In this document: positions 1 to 12,650 of the stretch, piece by piece
Layout of the letters: each line of letters begins with the position of its first letter
How positions within the stretch are numbered: the stretch's first letter is position 1
Origin: Rhynchopus euleeides
Taxonomy: Eukaryota; Euglenozoa; Diplonemea; Diplonemida; Diplonemidae
DNA length: 64,000 bases
Direction: 5' to 3'
Assembly (NCBI GenBank): GCA_963210315.1
Contig: OY723249.1
Coordinates: 992,569-1,056,568, forward strand
Translations under genes and position numbers: made by a program
Notes under the pieces: model-generated
The model's input: the letters and a program-made list of their open reading frames with translations, nothing else
Databases searched by the model: none
What the model was told of the DNA's origin: nothing

Positions 1-3000
1 AATGATAAAAACGGGGCAAATGGATAAAAGGGCAAAAAGGATCAGTATAGGAGGGCGGGGTTGGGGGTGGCGGGCACACCGCACCACACACCCTCTGCAA
101 AAAAAATATAAAGGCAGCTCCGCTCTCTTGCCAACGAGAACTATTTCTTCTCGATGGCAAGCAAAAGCTTGCCTTGTGATGTGGCGGGGAAAAGGTGTCG
201 GTGAATCAGTTCAGTGGTTGCTCTACCACGCGCAATTCGTTTTGAAGCCAATGCCTTTTTTCCCTTTGGCACCCGAAGGACCAAAGCAGGAATGGCAGGA
301 GACCCAACCCTATGGATCCAAGGGGGTGGGACCATCCGATGTAACCCGAAATGCGAAAATGTGTAGAGCACGGTGAACGAAAGTGAATGACAACCTCCCA
401 CGCAAAGGCCTTTTTTTTTGCGTCTGGAAACCCCAGTTTGGCTGAGCTGAAAACAAAACCATCGAAATGCCGAATTGCCTCGTTTGCAGGGAGAGATAGA
501 GAGACAGAGACAAGGACAAAAACCGGGTTCGCAACCGTAGTCCAGTTGGATGGCTTTTCCACTGAACAGTTGAAGCGGCCCAGTTAAGGCGGTGCACATT
601 GGAGGGTCGTCGGGGTGGTGGGCTGAGCAAAGGTGTCAGATCGGAACCACCACCCGCCGCGACCTGAGACGTAGCCCCCCCCTGATATTTACACAGATTA
701 GATAACGGGGTTTGTGGGCTGGGGCCCTGAGCTGCTTGGGTCGAAACCTCACGCACAGTGGGAACGCCATCAACGTCTGTGCTAGCTATTCAATTTTGGT
801 TTGGCATCGACGGCTGCCATCCTGACATACGAGACGCGTATTTTGAACGATTCTGACGTACGGGAATCGTAACTTCCTTTCAGGATGACCCCTTGAGCCA
901 CCAAAAAGGCAACAAAGGAGGGGCAACGAATTGCATGCCGACAAGCGAAATCGTGGAAATGCTCGTGAGTTGATAGTGTTGTGCTGCTCGGGTTTGGTCG
1001 GGCGTCGGGGTATCGAAAGGAAAGATGAAATGATAAAAATAGTCGGGGAGTAGACGACAGGTATCGTGTGCTCCTCAAATAAAACCCGCGAGATACTGTG
1101 TGATGAGGGTCGTGAGGGTAGGGGGGGCGCTAGAATACGGCGTGTGTAGCACCTATAACTGTCGGCGGTCCAGATGCCACCAACTCGCAGTCCCGGCCAT
1201 GCCTTCGAAAGCTACCTTCGAAGCATATTTAGCGAGACACGCAGAGAACCCAAATGGTATGCAGTTCTTCTTCATTCGAGGCTCCATATGCAGGGTCAGT
1301 GTTGTTGCCGTTCCACAAAGAACCTCCAGTTGACACTGGCAAGGCGTGCTTCCTGGGGAAGCTGTCAAATGCAGTGTCAAAGGCGGCCCAGCCTAGCAGG
1401 TCTCTGCAAGACCCCTTGGCCTCCCCTCGGCCTGGAAATGAACGGGAAGGGAGTGGTGGGTGGTTGGGGGGACACATCAAAAAGTGTCCCTAGCCTGCTG
1501 GATCCGAAAAGCGGCACAGGGGGGAAGGGCCAAGATCCAGCAAAACTGCACAGAAGAAGGTTCTGCCCAGTTGTCGGGCTGCAAAATATCAATAAGAAAA
1601 GGCAAATCAAGAAAAGGCAGTGATGGAATTTGATGAGACGGGAGCTCCCGAAGGACCTGTTTCCTGGAAAAAAAGGGCATTGAAGAAGCTTGGCGTGTTA
1701 TTTCGACGCCCAACAACTAACATGCGCGGGTGGGTGGGGGGGTGGGGGGTGTTGGGGGGGGGGGGGTACCATTCTTCATCCCACAGTACATTCATTGCAA
1801 TTGCAACAGGGCAGGCACTAAAAAATGCAAGTGACAGCAGATCAACAGGGAAGGGGGGGTGTGGGGGGGTGCGCTTCCGAAACACATGTGGAAAAAAGAC
1901 GAAACGATGTGTCTGTGCAAATTGCCTACCGATCAACACGATCGGGGGGAGGAGGCGACTCGACTCACTTCAACCAACACTGGATCGATGAAAAAGATAG
2001 AGGCCTTGCTCTTCTTTGTGCACCACAGCAGGGGAGAACGAGAGCAAACTCCCGCAGCCTTGATTGCGTGATGTTGTCGTTGTGTCACAAAGCGCTTCCC
2101 GCTATCTTTTTAACTGGCAGGGGGGGGGGGGGGGTGGGGGGTTGTGGTAAACCAACGAGGTTGTATCGCTGTTGCGGCTTGTAAATTCTGGAAAAGTATG
2201 AACGAAGATCCCATGTGCAGTGGGATGTGCTCATTTTCCAGTGTCACCACCCCGATACCCAGCACCTGCGGATTGACGCGCGAAGCTGCGATGAGACGCA
2301 AACACGATTGGCAAAGGGCGGTTCAGCATTCTGGAGCCCGTTTGAGCTCGGTTGATAGCGTGGCATTCATTCTCAGCAGGTGAAAGAATAGCTGGGAAAA
2401 AATCTTGCCCGCACCCTCGAGTCATTTGCCAACCTCGTCAGTGCGCCTCTCTATGATACATCGTGCGAACATCTCCTGGTGCAAAGATAAAGGCTGCTGC
2501 TTGTGCGCCAAAACCGAAAAAAATACCACATCCAGAACAAAGAAACCGGGTTGTTTGTGTGCACCTGAGGTAGAATGATGCACTGCAACGCACATCCCCA
2601 GTGACTTCACATTAGCAAGCAAGCCCGTTCGGGCGCAAACATGTGGGAAACCCCAAATACAGCAATCTTTTGATTGCGAGTTCAAAAGGATCGAAACCCG
2701 GCGCACAAGATGCACCATGTCGATTTTGGATCGTAGAGCAAAAGCCTAAACGGGCTTCTCAAATCAGCAAAACTACGGAAAGGGGGTTTGGAGATACAGT
2801 AGTAGATGTCGGCCAAGTTCCCTCAGCGGATCAAGGGTGGGGGGGGGGGGAGTGCGGGGTGGCTCCTTATGCAATTGAATCACCGTGTGTTCTTTCTTTG
2901 AACGTTGCACACATCAGAATTGAAATTGGGCCAACGGAATACATGTCGCACCTGCGGCAACTGCATCCTATGTTTCATGCCATTGAGCTCAAGCTCCCCG

Positions 3001-5180
3001 AATGCACATTCACGACACTCGTACCAAGCACTTGCGCTGAGATGACTAACCTTGACGAGAAGGCAGGGCTAAGCCTTCCGTGTGTTCACATGCATCGTAT
3101 CTGCCCCTCCCCTGTGGGCAGCACATCAATTGGTCGGCAAAGTGCTTGGCAACAGACAACTATTTTCACATCCCTTGATACTTTGAACAAAAAGATTGAA
3201 CGACCTACCAACCAACCCCCCGCACCCTCCCTTGCTTGATGATTAATGAGATCATCGGATGGCCGCAGCGATGGAGGCATCTCTTGATGCCACCATTGCG
3301 GCTTGCAGGGAAAATAACTTTTTTTCGGCAGTGGTGAGAACTGGGTTATGACCAGTCCCCACGCACAGGCATCGGTCGGAACACGGAGAGATAGAGACAG
3401 AGAGAAGGGAAAAGGCGACCAGGATAGGTGCGATCTTGAAGGCGAGCTAAGCCTGCATTGGTTCCCCAAAAGAATGATGGGGAGGCAACAAAAACACCAC
3501 GCACATCGGGATGGGGCGAGTTGCACCTGCGCTTGGTTGGTATCTTGAACATAGTGTACACGGTCAAGGCTAGCACGCGAGGACCAGCCCTGGTGTCCAC
3601 AATATCACCAGGTGCATTGAAACTCACTGGAAAGTTTTGTCGGTGAGCTCAAACCGTACAGCCAGAGTTAGCTGGCATCCCGTGAGAGACACGTCATCCA
3701 ACATCACCTGTGTCCGTAAGGTTGGTGCCTCGCGTGCAGGCTGATGATCGTGCACAAATCCTCTGTGACACCCCAGGGGATGGGGCGTGTCGTGCGCTCG
3801 GTGCCGTCGTGGGGGTGGGGCTGTTGCTGCTGTCAATATTGCTGTCAAAAATGGTTCTCGGCGAGACACACACATGGATCATTGAGAAGGGTGCCGGTTT
3901 GGTCGGAGCAGTGGGCGAACCACCCCATGCGCTTATCCTGAGAGACAGGTTGGCTTGAGTCGTGGCCAGAGCCCGAGAAGGGAAGGTCATCTCTTTTTAG
4001 GATTGCACTTGCGAGTTAGGTATCGGGCAGATTCGTTCCGGCACCTACTGTGTGTGTGAGTGGAAGAAGGGAAAACAACATGACAGTAAAGGGCAGGATT
4101 TTACCTGGGCTCCATCATAGAAGTCACGAAAAAGCAGAAGGGGTCGGGGGGGGGGGGTTTCAAACATAGGATCATGTATGCGGAATAAGAAGCAAGAATG
4201 GCGTTCAAAGCATGAAGTGCCTGAACAGAGAGCTTTCAAACAGGGCTGCGAAACAGTGGCGATTTGTGGCCGATCACCTTCCACAGGATCCCGACAGATC
4301 GATAGTCCCAGATTTGCAGTGCTGCAAACCCAGGTGGGTTCATGTTCTGCGACACTGTCTAACGATGATTCAGTAGAGTGTGGTCCGGCCATGGCCTGCG
4401 ACACGGTGTTGCATCCTGTCCGACCGCCACGTGCGCCGTGTTTATGTGGCTTTCAACGCCCTCATGGAACAGGCAGGTCATCCACAAGTAATGCCTCAAG
4501 AAGAAGAAAATGAGGCAGGGGGGGCTTATAGGAGGAAAGGGGATCATCAGGGGCATCTGGTCAACAGATGTGGAGTAGAGAGACTTCACCGTCAGGTGTG
4601 TGGCACAATATGCATTGATTTACACAGCGTCTCCAGTGCGTTCCTGCAACATTGGAGCGGCTTTGGCATCGAAAAATCGGACTCCTCGAAGGGTGAAGCA
4701 CGTCCAACTGTTTAAAAAAACAGCTCCGAATCACATCGTTGAGCGCACACATGTGTGCCCTGTGAAACGGCAGGCGAACGTGCTCCCCCAGGAGATACGA
4801 TGTCATTGTTGGTCTGCGACTTTTTTGTGACACTTCGTGTCACGCGTCACTCACAACGAGGCAAAAAATAACTATAACGGGGGGGGGAGGGGAAGTGTCA
4901 CTCCGCTCGGCTCTCCACGTCTGTTCTCACGTTTCCGCCTTTTGTATTTTGCGTCAACGTTTCCACACTTGGGCACCTGATGCAGGTCTGGTGAAGTGAG
5001 GACCACAAACGCGCCGAACAAAGCATCGCGACACTTTTTCACGCTCCCCCCCACATCGGAATATGCCGAAAAAGATGGACAACGCCACAAACAACAAGTG
5101 GGGGAGGAGGCTGCACGGGGTTGAAAAATACCCTGCAGAAGAATAAATAAAACAGGCACCGCCAATATTTTTTTTTGTTG
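1..5180. other. Stretch without a confident gene
   Basis: No open frame here shows a recognisable domain or convincing codon use. The stretch holds G runs (near 1750-1766, 2120-2137 and 2837-2850) and purine-rich GAGA-type tracts near 490-512 and 3387-3410. The longest natural-looking frame is plus-strand 2643-3239 (about 198 codons). It has no known motif and could be chance or an exon. Introns or spacer of an unrecognised gene cannot be excluded. Confidence 0.5.
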
Positions 5181-5188
5181 AAGCCATC

Positions 5189-5975
5189 CAGTGTTCCCGC
5201 TAAGGCCGATGGGCCGGTCATTTTTGTTTTTGGGATTTTTGGATTTTTTTTCCTCCCTTCCCGTTCAGTGAAAATTTTTCTCGGGCGCGCTTCGCGCGCC
5301 CGAGACTACGCGGGAGATGGCCAGTCTCGCAAGAAAGACTTGCGAGACAGGCACACGCGACAGGGGGGGTCTGGGGGGCGGAGCCCCCCAGCCGCCGGAG
5401 GCCACGGTAGTGAGCATTCGTTCTGCAGGGCGACAGATTTTGGGCGAGATAGGCTGCTCCCATCTTCCTGGGCGGCTTTCGAATCTAGATTCCACAAGAG
5501 GGGGTCTGGGGGCGGAGCCCCCTAGCCGCCGGAGGCCACGGTAGTGAACATTTGTTCCTTGCACATCCCATCATTGCCCGCCTCTTTTTGAGATTCGCTT
5601 CGTGGGTTCACCTGCATCCTGAAGTCGCAGCTCTTCCCACAACAGGGATGTTCCTCCGACATGGGTTGTTAGCATGCCAGGCCTGGTGCCAGCTGCAGTG
5701 GATGTCCAGTAATCTCCGACATTTTCCTGCAGCTGCTACGCGAGGACACCTGAAGTATCACAATTGCTCTGTATTGTTTCAGTGGCCAGTCAAGTTTGTA
5801 GTGGGGGCTTCGCCCCCACCACAAACCTGACTGGCCCACCTGCCCGGGACCCACCAGTCAGATATGACCGGTCATATATGACCGGCCCCCCCTCCGGTCA
5901 TATATGACCGGCACGTTTTTCGAACCCCTTTTTTTTGGTCATATATGACCGGTTTTTTTCTTAGCGGGAGCACTG
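5189..5975. mobile_element. Non-autonomous hAT-like DNA transposon
   Basis: This 787-base element is bounded by 16-base terminal inverted repeats: CAGTGTTCCCGCTAAG at the left and CTTAGCGGGAGCACTG at the right, with one mismatch. It is flanked by a perfect 8-base target duplication, aagccatc, at 5181-5188 and 5976-5983. Ends of the form CAGTG...CACTG with an 8-base duplication are typical of the hAT superfamily. Inside are two copies of a GC-palindrome module (about 5368-5425 and 5500-5555), a long hairpin of GCGCGC type near 5281-5304, and several copies of the palindrome around ATATATGACC near 5865-5955. No transposase frame is present, so it would need one supplied in trans. Confidence 0.88.
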
Positions 5976-5983
5976 AAGCCATC

Positions 5984-8380
5984 ACACACAGCCAGCACGA
6001 CACAGCCACGCGGCGGTGCAAAACACCCTCATCCCACCTCCCCATCTGACAGCCCGGAGTTGAGGAAATCAACGATCTCTCCGACAACTGCCTGCATAGC
6101 CGTGCAGAAGGGGGGAGGATACAGATGGGGCGCCCCCATGGCGAACTTCGCAGCAGATCACCACACCCGCCATGACTTGCCTTGCCAAATGGCTGCCTCC
6201 TTTGGCCGAGTGGATTGCCCACCACCATTGTGTGGGGGTAATGGTAGGAACGGAGGGACGGCGCGCAATAAATATATGTGTATATAAGAGAGCAGGTGGT
6301 GGGGTAGGTGGAAGGGGGGGTAGGGACAACGCCATTAGTTGGTTGCAAAAGGGGTATGGATCACCCCATGCAGTTCTGAATCTCGCCAGCTCTTTCCTGT
6401 GTGGAAATAACTTTGCGGTTCAAGGTGGGGAAGGGGGGGAGGGGGTGGGAGGAGTGTTTGGAGGTAGGGCGGGGTGGGAGAGAGATCGGGGTCCCCCTCC
6501 CCTCCCACCCCCGCTCCCCACCTCTTCCTCCTCGCCCCTGTTCCCCCAAGCCCAGAAGAGGAGGAAGTCTGCCTGTTGTGGTTCAATTGTTTTTTTGAAA
6601 TCCTCAAATCTGGTGGCGTGGCATGGCGTGGGGGGAGTATTTGGGGGTATGGAAAAGTGGGTGAGAAAAAATGAGAAAAAATGCGGAAAAAATCGGCCGA
6701 ATTTTGCTGTTTTTCGCTAAAAAAAGAGTGTGGGGAGTTGGGTCCAGTTTAGCAAAGTGAGCTTATTTTTCGAAATTTGAAAAATTGGGGACACCGAAAG
6801 TCCCCAAACGAGTCTTCGACTTGGCCCGCAGAGTGATTTTTTTTGGTGAAAAAATGCCCCAAAAATTGTCGGCCAAAAGTTACTGTTGGAGACGGCACAA
6901 GTTCTCTGCACAGGCTGGGTGGGCGCAACAACGACAAGCCGGAGGCTGCGACTGTGAAGAATACAACGAACGGCCCGGGTCCTCCTCTAGATGCCCAGAA
7001 ACAACGTCCTTCCCACCGGTGTTACGCGGGGCGATACGGGGTGGGATAGTGCTGCTGCACGGATGCCAGTGTGCTCCTTGAGGGCCACTCCGAATCCCTG
7101 AACACCCCGCCTGCTTGTTGCTTGTTCCAGACCCAGAGTGGAATGCCTCGTCCCAGTCAACTCAAACACTGCTAGATTGACGAGGCCACCACCTCCTGGC
7201 ACTGCCTGTACGACAGGGACGGGTGACCTGCAGGTCGTCGTGAGCAGGACCATGGCAGCCCACTCGAACACCTGTGCGGGGTACCGCAACTCATCTTGCT
7301 GCAGGTGTGCAGCGGGTGCGAGTGCGCCCCGGCCGGGGGTGGCACCTACTCCTCCAGGTTTGCTGACCTCCCAGAGCGATGGATCAACAGCCACAGCCTT
7401 GCCCCGTCAGCCTGCCCACGCTCCGCCCCTGCCGACGGGGGGGGGAGCTCAATCCGCAGTTCCTCGTCGCATTCGCCGCCACGGACAGGAGAAATATGCA
7501 CAGAGGAGAAGCGGGCGAGCTCATTAAACGGCGGAGTACCCCGGTGTATCTGGATGCACCGCCCCTGCACATACGGACAGCAGGTGCTGGAAAAAGAGAT
7601 CTGCATGTTTTTGACCTCCCCGCCATCACCTGAGTTGCACCTGGATTTCCAGATCAGCCGTGAAGCTTCATACAGTCATCATGCACTGCATCATATCAGA
7701 CCCACCATCAGCCCCTCAGATTCAGACCATGCTTTGTCCAGAACTGCACCCTGTCCTTCAACACCAGAGAACCACGGATCATGGACCCATGTGGCGACAA
7801 AAACCTGATCGTAGCTCATAGCAAAGATGGGTACCACGATCAAGGTTCATCTGTTACCAGATGGACGTCTCCTGTTTCCAGGTCTAGGGTTACCGCGAGT
7901 GTAGCACAGATTTACCAAGGTGTACCAAGAGAGTATGCAGCTCTGTCCCAGCAGTTCCTCCTCCTTGGTTCCGACCCCCCACAGTTCTTCGATGACAGGC
8001 ACAACAGAGGAAGAAGCAACACAACCAGATCCTTCGATCAGCCAGACCCAAGCAAAAGAGCGGGGGGGGCCGACCCTACCCGATGTGACGATAAATTGTC
8101 GCGCAAGTACAGGGAGGGACCAGAAGACCGATCGCCACAAACCCGTGACGGTGTGTTCAGGGGGGGTGCGGGGGGGACGGGGTCACAGTCATTGTCACCA
8201 CGTGCACTTGACGGACGGAAATATATGCAGATCAGAAACCGACTGAAGATAGCGGCCTGGTCTCGGCGGCTGCACTCGGAAGACTCTCTCTCAGACGTGG
8301 GATGCGGGTCACAGAAGTCAGGGCGTGGAGGCAGGGCTGTGAACCCGTCGGTCATGAAAGACGACGAAAATGTGTGGGAG
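5984..8380. other. Stretch without a confident gene
   Basis: No recognised gene. Minus-strand 6987-7394 and plus-strand 7781-8160 give natural-looking but unidentifiable translations and may be relics of coding sequence. There is a purine-rich tract at 6420-6560 with a palindromic arrangement of GGGGAGGGGG and its complement. A copy of a dispersed terminal motif lies at 6718-6771. Confidence 0.4.
6718..6771 (+). repeat. Dispersed terminal motif, copy 1
   Basis: This motif of about 50 bases includes GAGTGTGGGGAGTTGGGTCC followed by AGTTTAGCAAAGTGAGC. It recurs at 29906-29950 in the same orientation and at 35398-35443 inverted. The other two copies face each other like the ends of a larger element; this one is solitary. 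Confidence 0.7.
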
Positions 8381-8386
8381 GGAGGA

Positions 8387-8552
8387 GGCGAGCACAAAAG
8401 GGCGTCGGCTACCGCACGCCCTTTGGCCGCAGCCGACGACCGACCGAACCGGCCCCCGGCCGGGATCCTCGAGGGAGGTGGGGGGGGGGGGGGGCGGGGG
8501 GCGTGGGGGGCGGAGCCCCCCACATGGGGGGTCCGGGGGGCGAAGCCCCCCG
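8387..8552 (+). repeat. Dispersed GC-rich repeat, copy 1
   Basis: This block shares near-identical sequence with 30881-31030. Both start with a GGAGGAGGCGAGCACAAAAG stretch, run through GACGACCGACCGAACCGG, and end in a G run and the hairpin GGGGGGCGAAGCCCCCC. This copy has an extra GGAGCCCCCC hairpin that the other lacks, so hairpin units were gained or lost separately. Element ends were not resolved. Confidence 0.75.
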
Positions 8553-8638
8553 GAAATTTTTTTTCGACATGTCGAAATTTCGGCCACCCTGGGTCAGTAC
8601 CCTGGACCGGTACCCAGCTAGGCAGAAAAAAATCGCAA

Positions 8639-8709
8639 AAAAATCCGAAAATTTTCCGAAAAATGTGGGTGTGGCACCCCAAAGGGCCCGATTTTCGGTT
8701 TAGGCACCA
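8639..8709 (+). repeat. Repeat matching the insertion site of the element at 9419
   Basis: This stretch is repeated almost exactly at 9352-9420, running from aaatccgaaaattttccg to cggtttaggcaccag. The second copy carries the transposon at 9419-10600. This copy therefore stands in for the unoccupied left flank of that insertion, which supports the placement of the element boundary. Confidence 0.75.
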
Positions 8710-8866
8710 GTGGATATCCCCCGTGGCGAAAAAAAAAATTTTCTCCCAAAAAAAAATATTTCTGGAAACCAGCTTGGCGAAAAAAAATATTTTCGCCACG
8801 GGATTTTTGGCTGGGGGAAAAAAAGTCCGAGTTCCCTGCCCTGGAGGTCAGATTTCTTTTCAACTA

Positions 8867-9211
8867 CCGTATACGTAAATATTTTGGAACGTAAATATTA
8901 TGGAACGTAAATATTATGGAACGTAAATATTTTGGAACGCTGGTGGGTTGGCGTTCCAGATTTTTTTCGTTCCATAATATTTACAGGGCTTTCTGCGACT
9001 CGGGGACTTGGACCAGGTGATCGGACGGCATACAGAGTCCCTGACGGGACCTACTCGTGCACTTTTCGCGCGATTCCTGACGCAAGCCGTCCTCACCACC
9101 GAGTCCCCAACTGGCCCTGTAAATATTATGGAACGTAAATATTATGGAACGGACCGGCCAAAAATGGGCCCGTTCCATAATATTTACGTTCCATAATATT
9201 TACGTATACGG
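8867..9211. mobile_element. TA-flanked inverted-repeat element (MITE)
   Basis: This element of about 345 bases starts CCGTATACGTAAATATT and ends with its inverse, AATATTTACGTATACGG. It is flanked on both sides by TA. Each end carries two or three copies of the unit GTAAATATTATGGAAC, and one more inverted copy lies near 8968-8985, so it can fold extensively. The TA flanks suggest a Tc1/mariner-type target, but no transposase is present. The first and last six bases including the TA (TACCGT...ACGGTA) are shared with the element at 28967-29680. Confidence 0.75.
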
Positions 9212-9418
9212 TATTTCTCAAAGCCCTGAACTCTGACGCACAGCAGGCCAAGCTGGTCGATACATCGACAGCGAAATTTGTGTCCTCGGTCGGACTTCAC
9301 GACTGTGTCAAAGGCAGGCACAGGCCTCCTGGAGGGGGGTGAAGACTGATGAAATCCGAAAATTTTCCGAAAAATGTGGGTGTGGCACCCCAAAGGGCCC
9401 GATTTTCGGTTTAGGCAC

Positions 9419-10600
9419 CAGGCCTGGGCGGGGAACGAGCCCTTTTTCCAGGTTTTTTGGGTCGGGGAACCAGGTTTTTTCTAAGAATTTTTACAAGGGA
9501 ATTTTTGCTCGCCCCCCCACAGTTTCCAGGCGCGTGCCCGTCAGGCGGGACTTTTTCTCTGATTTCTCTCCGCGTCATCATTGACAGCTCTCGAGTGATG
9601 CCCAGAGATGCTTGCGGCAGAGAGTGCCCCTCATGCGCGTTACAGCTGAAAATGAATGAGGATCATCTGGCACTCGTTCTCATCGGGGGTTGTGCTCCGC
9701 AGGGACTCAATACACCTTGGCACTCTCGCAGGGCTGGACATGCCAGCAGCTGGAGGACAGTTACAAAGCTGCCCCCGACGCCACCCACCTGCTGGCCCCT
9801 TCAGGTCTGAAAGCCCAAAAGCTCCCGGGGATTTTGCAGTGGTGCGCACCATATTCAGCGCAGGGTGATCTCTCCGATTTTCCAAAACTGCTGGTTTACG
9901 GGTTTGGGGAACGGTCGTCGGCAGACCGTTGAAATGCCCGTGTTAGCAAGGCACACTCACGTTTCAGGTAGCGTGTCGCGTGTCACGCATGTCGCGAACG
10001 CGGCAAGTGTACCTCCCAGGTGGGGAAGCCCGACCTCCTGTCCGATGTCAGTCAGGCTTCGAAGAAGCGCTTCATGGATGCGGCGCTGACCCGGGGAAGT
10101 GAGATAGATGGACGGGCACACGCTACATGGGGGGTCTGGGGGGCGTGAGCCCCCCAGCCGCCGGAGGCCACGGTAGCGAACATCTGTTCGTGTGGGCGTA
10201 CAGATTCTGTGCGAGTTGGCTGCGTCCTCAGAGGCGACTGGAGTGGTTGGACCCCGACTTGATGGGATTCGAAGGACTTGAATACGAGACGTACGCCACA
10301 GGGGGGTCTGGGGGGCGTGAGCCCCCCAGCCGCCGGAGGCCACGGTAGTGAACGTCTGGCTCTCCAGTTGGCCAGCAAGGCGAACGGTACGTGGGACAGA
10401 CTTCCCTTCCATCCTTGTGCGCGCCCTGTCGACTGGGGAAAACTTAGAAAAAGTTTTTTCCTCTGCGAAACAACCTTAGAAAAAAATTCCCCTAACAAAA
10501 TTCTTAGAAAAAAACTTTTTTTCCCCTTACAAAAATTCTTAGAAAAAAAGTTCAGAATCCTGAAAGTGGGGAACAAGCCCCCCAGTTAGGAACAGCCCTG
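9419..10600 (+). mobile_element. hAT-like non-autonomous element, family A copy 1
   Basis: This 1182-base element starts CAGGCCTGGGCGGGGAAC and ends GAACAGCCCTG. It is flanked by a perfect 8-base duplication ttaggcac (9411-9418 and 10601-10608). Subterminal inverted blocks built on TCTAAGAATTTTT and a GGGGAAC motif lie at both ends. Two copies of the GC-palindrome module sit at about 10131-10187 and 10302-10360. The interior has protein-like but broken frames, conserved with the copies at 32653-33711 and 61182-62368, which suggests remnants of captured coding sequence. No transposase motif was seen. Confidence 0.88.
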
Positions 10601-10608
10601 TTAGGCAC

Positions 10609-11600
10609 GCGAAAAAAATTTTTTTTTTGGCCAAATTTTTTTTTTCGACATGTCGAAATTTCGGAATTCCGTACCCCAGGGGGGTATGGAAACTGGGTAC
10701 CTTTGACCTGGTGCCTACGCCTGCCTGCGCCTGCCTACGACACAATGCGTTTTTTTGCGAAAAATCTGGATTTTTTCCAAATTTGTACTCTATTTTCCCC
10801 AGCCAAAAAACCCTGCCTATTTCGCCTGAGAATGCCTAAGAATGCCTAAATTTCCATGCCCCCTTTGAAAAAAAAGAGCGGGGTGGGAAAGGGAAACGGA
10901 CACAAAAAGCATGTGAGTCAATGCGGGGGGGCGGGGGGGGGGGACACGCACAAAGACAGTGATAAACTGCAACGAATTCTGGAAGAAAGAATGAAGGCGC
11001 ATCAGTCATGGGGCCGGAGGAGGCATGATAGACACGTGAAGGCTTCCGGGGAAAAACTAAAACTTGCGAGATTCCCTGCGTGTCCCCGCAACCCTTGCGT
11101 CAGCCGATGGGGAGGTGGCGGCAGGAAGACGCATGTGTTCAGTAAGATTCGACAGCTTCAAGGATCTCAATTCTCATCGTTCCGATCGTCATGAAATTTA
11201 GGTGGGTAAGCTGGCATTGCTCCCTGAGACAGGCAGTGGGAAAATTGAACCTGACACCAATCTCCTTTCTAACGGAGGCCCACAGAAGCGTAGGGCCTGG
11301 GAGTATCCTGAGTGAATACTTCCAACTTGATGAAGAGAGACTTTGTTTCTTGATGAACACAAAAAAAAGGGAGGGATGCAGAAAAATTCGTCGGGGGAAA
11401 GGAGGGGGTGTAAAATACCCCATTCTTTTGATAAGTTATGTCAAGGCGGGCCGGCGGCTGGCAGAACAGGATAATCGGATCGGAGAAAGAAAATATAAGA
11501 AGGCAATTGACTGGTGCCCCTGACGACCCCATATTGCGTAGTTTGTGCGTAGTGAAAAGGGGGGGGGGGTCTCATTTTTTGATTTACTCAGCCATTCTCT
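10609..11600. other. Stretch without a confident gene
   Basis: No gene was recognised. The first part has the palindrome CGACATGTCG (about 10648-10657), also found near 8566-8575. The rest is G-rich spacer. The sequence GCGTAGTTTGTGCGTAGTG at about 11536-11554 recurs directly at about 12469-12487, bracketing the hypothetical gene that follows. Confidence 0.45.
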
Positions 11601-11604
11601 GTCT

Positions 11605-12226
11605 CTATGCCGGGACCCCAAACTCAAGGAGTTCTTGCTGTTCCGGGGTCAGTGAGGGTGCAGGCGCTTCAGGTGCTGCAGGTGCTGCAGGTTCTTCAGG
11701 TGCTGCAGCGCTGGCAGCCTTCGGTGCGGGTTTCGACGCAGTCTTTGCAGGTCTCTTTGGGGGTGCCCTTTGGCGCGGTGCCTGCTTCAGCTCGTCGGGT
11801 GGAAGCATCAACGCATCATTAAGCGGTGCCTGCTTCAGCTCCTCCGGGTGGAAGCGTCAACGCATCATTAAGGAAGAAGGAAGCACAGTTGCTACGCTTT
11901 TTTGCAGCTGCAGGAAACGACACCATACCCAACAACAATCCCCAGACCGTCGAGGGAGAGTGGGCGCCTGGATCCCGTGACACAGATCTCTAGTGCCGTT
12001 GTGATCCCCTCGGATAACGTCTCCTGGACGTTGTCAGCGGAGGTTGCCTGTGTGGCGGTGACCTCCGTATACCCCGCGGGATCCAGTGCCAGTAGCGCCT
12101 TCTTCAGCTTTTCGTCGACCCCTCGGCCGACGCTCTCCTTGATGTCAAGGGCCACCTTCAGGGTGGCACCTCGCATCGCCCTGAAGGCTGTGATCGTATC
12201 ATCATTCACAATCTCGAGGGTGTTCT
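11605..12226 (-). CDS. Hypothetical gene with Ala/Pro-rich C-terminus (exons uncertain)
   Basis: Two neighbouring minus-strand open stretches look coding. The upstream one (about 11980-12226) encodes a charged helical stretch that includes KESVGRGVDEKLKKALLALD. The downstream one (11605-11811) encodes a Lys/Ala/Pro-rich tail ending EQQELLEFGVPA and a stop. They are in different frames and would need an intron between them; the exact junction was not resolved. The upstream stretch could begin after an acceptor-like cgcgtag near 12225, so the true start is unknown. A 48-base direct repeat (11775-11871) lies between them. No family was recognised. The gene has the same strand and order as the genes that follow. 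Confidence 0.35.
11775..11871. repeat. Two tandem 48-49 base units
   Basis: Two units beginning GCGGTGCCTGCTTCAGCTC and ending GCATCATTAA lie head to tail and differ at a few bases. They overlap the start of the Ala/Pro-rich frame of the hypothetical gene and may represent recent slippage. Confidence 0.8.
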
Positions 12227-12650
12227 ACGCGGCTCCTGGAACTCACTTCCTTCTCAGGTGTTTCTGGGCATGGGGCAACCTTGCCCAGGTGTTTCTGGAG
12301 TCCCGCCCCACATGTCGTGCGTTCTTTCGTACGGTGTATAGTGAGTTCTGGCAATAATTTTTTGCTCGGTCAGCGCAGTGCCTCCAGTCCTGTCTCAGTA
12401 GCCACACAGAAAGGGGGACCAAAAAAAACTGGGGGGGGACCAAAAAGCGAGACCCCCCCCCCCAGATTGCGTAGTTTGTGCGTAGTGAAAAAGGGGTAAA
12501 TCAGGGGCACCAATCACCAGTGTGTTTTTTTTGTGTGTGACCCGCATATGATGCTGGGCGAAAAGCGCAGAATAGCGGGGTAGCGGGCTGCCTCTGTGAG
12601 GTGAGCAACGCCCCGACACCACAGGACAACCATTTTTACGACAGGGATTC

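Noticed and set aside
2643-3239. Plus-strand frame of 198 codons
   Set aside because: It is natural-looking but has no motif, no clear splice borders and no supporting neighbour; kept only as a note.
5280-5304. GC hairpins such as GCGCGC and GGGGGCTTCGCCCCC as transcription terminators
   Set aside because: Rho-independent terminators are bacterial; these hairpins lie inside eukaryotic transposons and repeats.
7781-8878. Plus-strand frame of 365 codons
   Set aside because: It runs through G-run and hairpin repeats shared with 30881-31030 and becomes low-complexity; most of it cannot be a host gene.
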